In this document: in pieces, positions 63,331-64,000 of the stretch | How positions within the stretch are numbered: the stretch's first letter is position 1 | Layout of the letters: each line of letters starts with the position of its first letter | Assembly (NCBI GenBank): GCA_015698045.1 | Contig: BLAL01000319.1 | Coordinates: forward strand, 1,426,001 to 1,490,000 | Direction of reading: 5' to 3' | Source: Rhizophagus clarus | Lineage: Eukaryota; Glomeromycota; Glomeromycetes; Glomerales; Glomeraceae | Length of the DNA: 64,000 nucleotides | The notes under the pieces: model-generated | The model's input: the letters and a program-made list of their open reading frames with translations, nothing else | Database searches by the model: none | Told to the model about the DNA's origin: nothing | Program-made: the position numbers and the translations under genes

Positions 63331-63999
63331 CTATACCGCAATGATCGGTGCCCAATTTTGTCGATCGTAATACAATTTTAACAAACTTCCATTTACAGGA
63401 GTTCGTAAAACTTTTCCTTCCATAGAGCGTAATTTATAAGCACCATTTTGCCTAATTTCATGAATATAAAAGGGACCTTTCCATTTTGGGTCTAATTTTC
63501 CAGTCCATTGTTTTTCTTTTGCAGCATCGTAATATAAGACCTTATCTCCTATTTCAAAATTTAACTCCTTTTTAATTTTCTGATCATGATAATCTTTTTG
63601 CTTGACCTGACTCTCTTGAACCTTTATCTTTGCTTCTTCTCGTACATGAGGAAGATCATCGATTAAAGATAAAAGTCTTTGATTTATATGTTCCAAATTA
63701 TCAGATAAATTATCCACAGGGAGTTTAGCTTCTCTTCCATTTACCAAATAAAAGGGCGATATTTTCGTGGTAGAATGTTTGCTTGTCCGATATGCAAACA
63801 AGACTGGAGCAATATATCTATCCCACTCGTTGGTCTGGATTACTAACTTTGATAATGATTCACATAAGGTACGATTAAATCGTTCGACCAATCCATTTGT
63901 TTGTGGGTGATAGGGAGTAGAAAATACATGTTTAATCCCAAATTTCTCCAAAAGTTTTTCTACCATTTGATTATTGAAATGTGTTCCTCTATCTGACAA
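63331..63999 (-). CDS. Ty3/gypsy integrase, C-terminal part (runs off the window)
   Basis: Open to the window edge: 222 residues of an rve integrase. SDRGTHF supplies the second catalytic Asp and PYHPQTNGLVERFNR the catalytic Glu. A helical linker and a GPY/F-type module follow (DPKWKGPFYIHEI, GAYKLRS), ending NGSLLKLYYDRQNW. There is no chromodomain. The upstream reverse transcriptase and RNase H would lie beyond 64000. It belongs to a metavirus-type LTR retrotransposon transcribed leftward. Confidence 0.9.
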   Translation of the reverse strand: MSDRGTHFNNQMVEKLLEKFGIKHVFSTPYHPQTNGLVERFNRTLCESLSKLVIQTNEWDRYIAPVLFAYRTSKHSTTKISPFYLVNGREAKLPVDNLSDNLEHINQRLLSLIDDLPHVREEAKIKVQESQVKQKDYHDQKIKKELNFEIGDKVLYYDAAKEKQWTGKLDPKWKGPFYIHEIRQNGAYKLRSMEGKVLRTPVNGSLLKLYYDRQNWAPIIAV

Positions 64000-64000
64000 T

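Overview
The window is AT-rich eukaryotic DNA dominated by nested transposable elements. It has spliceosomal introns, long homopolymer runs, hAT, Plavaka/CACTA-like and Ty3/gypsy fragments, and MITEs with readable target-site duplications (TSDs). This fits a repeat-rich fungal genome; the protein style suggests an arbuscular mycorrhizal fungus (Glomeromycotina, Rhizophagus-like). That assignment is inference, not proven. I see no rRNA, tRNA, CRISPR array or clear housekeeping gene.

Layout. 1-2300: a tandem array of intron-like units with 45-nt exons, a long pyrimidine tract, and one end of a CACTA-like element. 2300-8085: small inverted-repeat elements (foldback, hAT-type MITE, TA-flanked MITE) and a BED-finger gene with a Q/N-rich repeat tail. 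8086-9045: a second intron-like array plus pyrimidine tract. 9.9-11.5 kb: a decayed gene. 12.9-17.25 kb: an element with long inverted arms, holding a third array and pyrimidine tract; its right arm carries two MITEs.

17.27-51.06 kb is the core. An old, decayed Maverick/Polinton-like element is interrupted in its protease gene by a younger, complete element of the same family (20167-45126, about 610-bp terminal inverted repeats, 5-bp TSD ATATG). The younger element is interrupted in its integrase gene by a 9.87-kb Plavaka/CACTA-like element (33728-43601, perfect 24-bp ends, 3-bp TSD TCT). Without that insert it is about 15 kb. It encodes an SF3 helicase, a family B DNA polymerase with an N-terminal OTU-like domain, a 2-cysteine-adaptor-like protein, a winged-helix-like protein, an FtsK/A32-type packaging ATPase, a coiled-coil protein, a retrotransposon-type Gag, a retropepsin-like protease, an acidic protein, a chromodomain integrase and a zinc-ribbon protein. 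I see no jelly-roll capsid gene and no adenovirus-type protease gene. Gag and protease lie in gag/-1 pro arrangement over an A9 run, and both copies keep that run. This Polinton-retroelement hybrid is the most unusual system in the window.

The old copy is also split by a 3.2-kb inverted-repeat element (47466-50673) carrying about 16 intron-like units. In these units the splice donor and branch-point regions fold into hairpins whose stems covary. 51.7-58.0 kb: a hAT transposase gene interrupted in an intron by a 5.3-kb element (52571-57885) with an unclassified transposase-like gene, itself interrupted at an exon/intron border by a 1.58-kb element (8-bp TSD). 58-61 kb: palindromic low-complexity DNA and a decayed ORF1-like gene. 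61.6-64 kb: the 3' part of a Ty3/gypsy element with accessory ORFs, one of them antisense.

Most element genes carry premature stops or frameshifts, so most copies here are dead. The polymerase, ATPase and small virion-type ORFs of the younger Polinton-like element remain open.
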